Of a DNA stretch of 51,096 nt, positions 50,851 through 51,096 are shown one piece after another. The DNA is taken from the NCBI GenBank assembly GCA_903970145.1, contig CAJCHO010000133.1, positions 1 to 51,096 of the forward strand, given 5' to 3'. Under the pieces are notes generated by a model, which worked only from the letters and a program-made list of their open reading frames with translations, searched no databases and was not told the DNA's origin. The position numbers and the translations under genes are program-made. This DNA comes from Mycobacteriaceae bacterium (GTDB lineage: Bacteria; Pseudomonadota; Gammaproteobacteria; Burkholderiales; Burkholderiaceae_D). Within the stretch, counting starts at the first letter, position 1; each line of letters opens with the position of its first letter.

Positions 50851-51096
50851 TTGAGCAAGCGCTGCATGACCCGGCGAAACGAGGCTTCGATCGCGCCGCG
50901 CGCGAGATGCACCCCATCGCGAACCTGCCAGACACCGCCGACCATGACGTCGCGCACAGGCTGGCGTGCGGGACCGAAGATGGCCGAGTCGAGCAGCGCC
51001 GCGCCGCGCCGGGCCACCAGGGCGCAGTCTTCGCTGTTCAGGACCACGAGATCCGCGCAGGCGCCAAGACCGATGCGTCCGATATCCTGTCCGAGC
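50847..51096 (-). CDS. hutF: Formimidoylglutamate deiminase, C-terminal part (partial)
   Basis: Only the last about 83 codons are inside the window. They encode LGQDIGRIGLGACADLVVLN, then SAIFGPARQPVRDVMVGGVWQVRDGVHLARGAIEASFRRVMQRLLK, the usual C-terminus of HutF, an amidohydrolase that converts N-formimidoyl-L-glutamate to N-formyl-L-glutamate and ammonia. The metal-binding core is beyond the right edge. The gene is co-directional with and overlaps hutI, which makes the HutF product of this pathway; this points to the five-step histidine route ending with N-formylglutamate hydrolysis (HutG) rather than the direct four-step route. Confidence 0.85.
   Translation of the reverse strand, partial: LGQDIGRIGLGACADLVVLNSEDCALVARRGAALLDSAIFGPARQPVRDVMVGGVWQVRDGVHLARGAIEASFRRVMQRLLK

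Noticed and set aside
1..51096. tRNA, rRNA and riboswitch genes
   Set aside because: I looked in the intergenic regions and found no cloverleaf, rRNA segment or recognisable riboswitch; none was long enough or patterned enough to support a call.

Overview
The window is about 51 kb of GC-rich (visibly above 60 %), tightly packed bacterial chromosome. Two blocks have a gene order I recognise as characteristic of Betaproteobacteria: def-fmt-rsmB-DUF4390-ntrY-ntrX on the minus strand and LysM-dprA-smg-topoisomerase III on the plus strand. With the many branched-chain-amino-acid (Liv-type) ABC transporters, this suggests a free-living heterotroph of the Burkholderiales or a close relative. I see no rRNA, tRNA, CRISPR array, insertion sequence or prophage.

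Layout. 1-6130 (minus): N-terminal protein processing (def, fmt), rRNA methylation (rsmB), a DUF4390 protein and the NtrY/NtrX two-component system; ntrX runs off the left edge. 6240-11633 (plus): a LysM protein, a DprA homologue whose DNA-binding motifs are all replaced, smg, and a type IA topoisomerase with a histone-H1-like tail. 11818-16642 (plus): a complete Liv transporter (binding protein, two ATPases, two permeases). 16639-20644 (minus): a coupled LysR regulator/aldo-keto reductase pair, then an alkylation-repair pair (Ada-AlkA fusion and Ogt). 20787-29086 (mostly plus): small protein, class V aminotransferase, membrane-spermidine-synthase fusion, SET-domain methyltransferase, lipoprotein, CoxG-like protein (minus), glutathione S-transferase, HNH nuclease, SulP transporter. 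29083-33810 (minus): probable operon of crotonase, two GNAT acetyltransferases, FUSC protein, amidase and a lone biotin-carrier protein. 33898-42521: DUF2177 protein, then a second Liv locus with two paralogous binding proteins, a LivM-LivG fusion and an inserted P450/SMP-30 pair. 42889-48611: Ser/Thr kinase, TPMT-type methyltransferase, and several secreted or envelope proteins, ending with an alpha/beta hydrolase. 48602-51096 (minus): LpxO-like hydroxylase and the histidine-degradation genes hutI and hutF (hutF cut by the right edge).

How the genes work together. Many neighbours overlap as ATGA or GTGA, so translational coupling is common. Convergent genes are also packed: seven tail-to-tail junctions range from a 10-bp overlap to a 57-bp gap. 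The chief metabolic themes are amino-acid or amino-acid-like solute import (two Liv systems), catabolism (hut, amidase, crotonase, P450/lactonase), and protection against alkylating or toxic compounds (Ada-AlkA, Ogt, GST, FUSC). No single novel multi-gene system is obvious. The most unusual items are the motif-stripped DprA, the Liv/P450/lactonase island with its fused transporter, and the orphan biotin-carrier gene behind a perfect inverted repeat.
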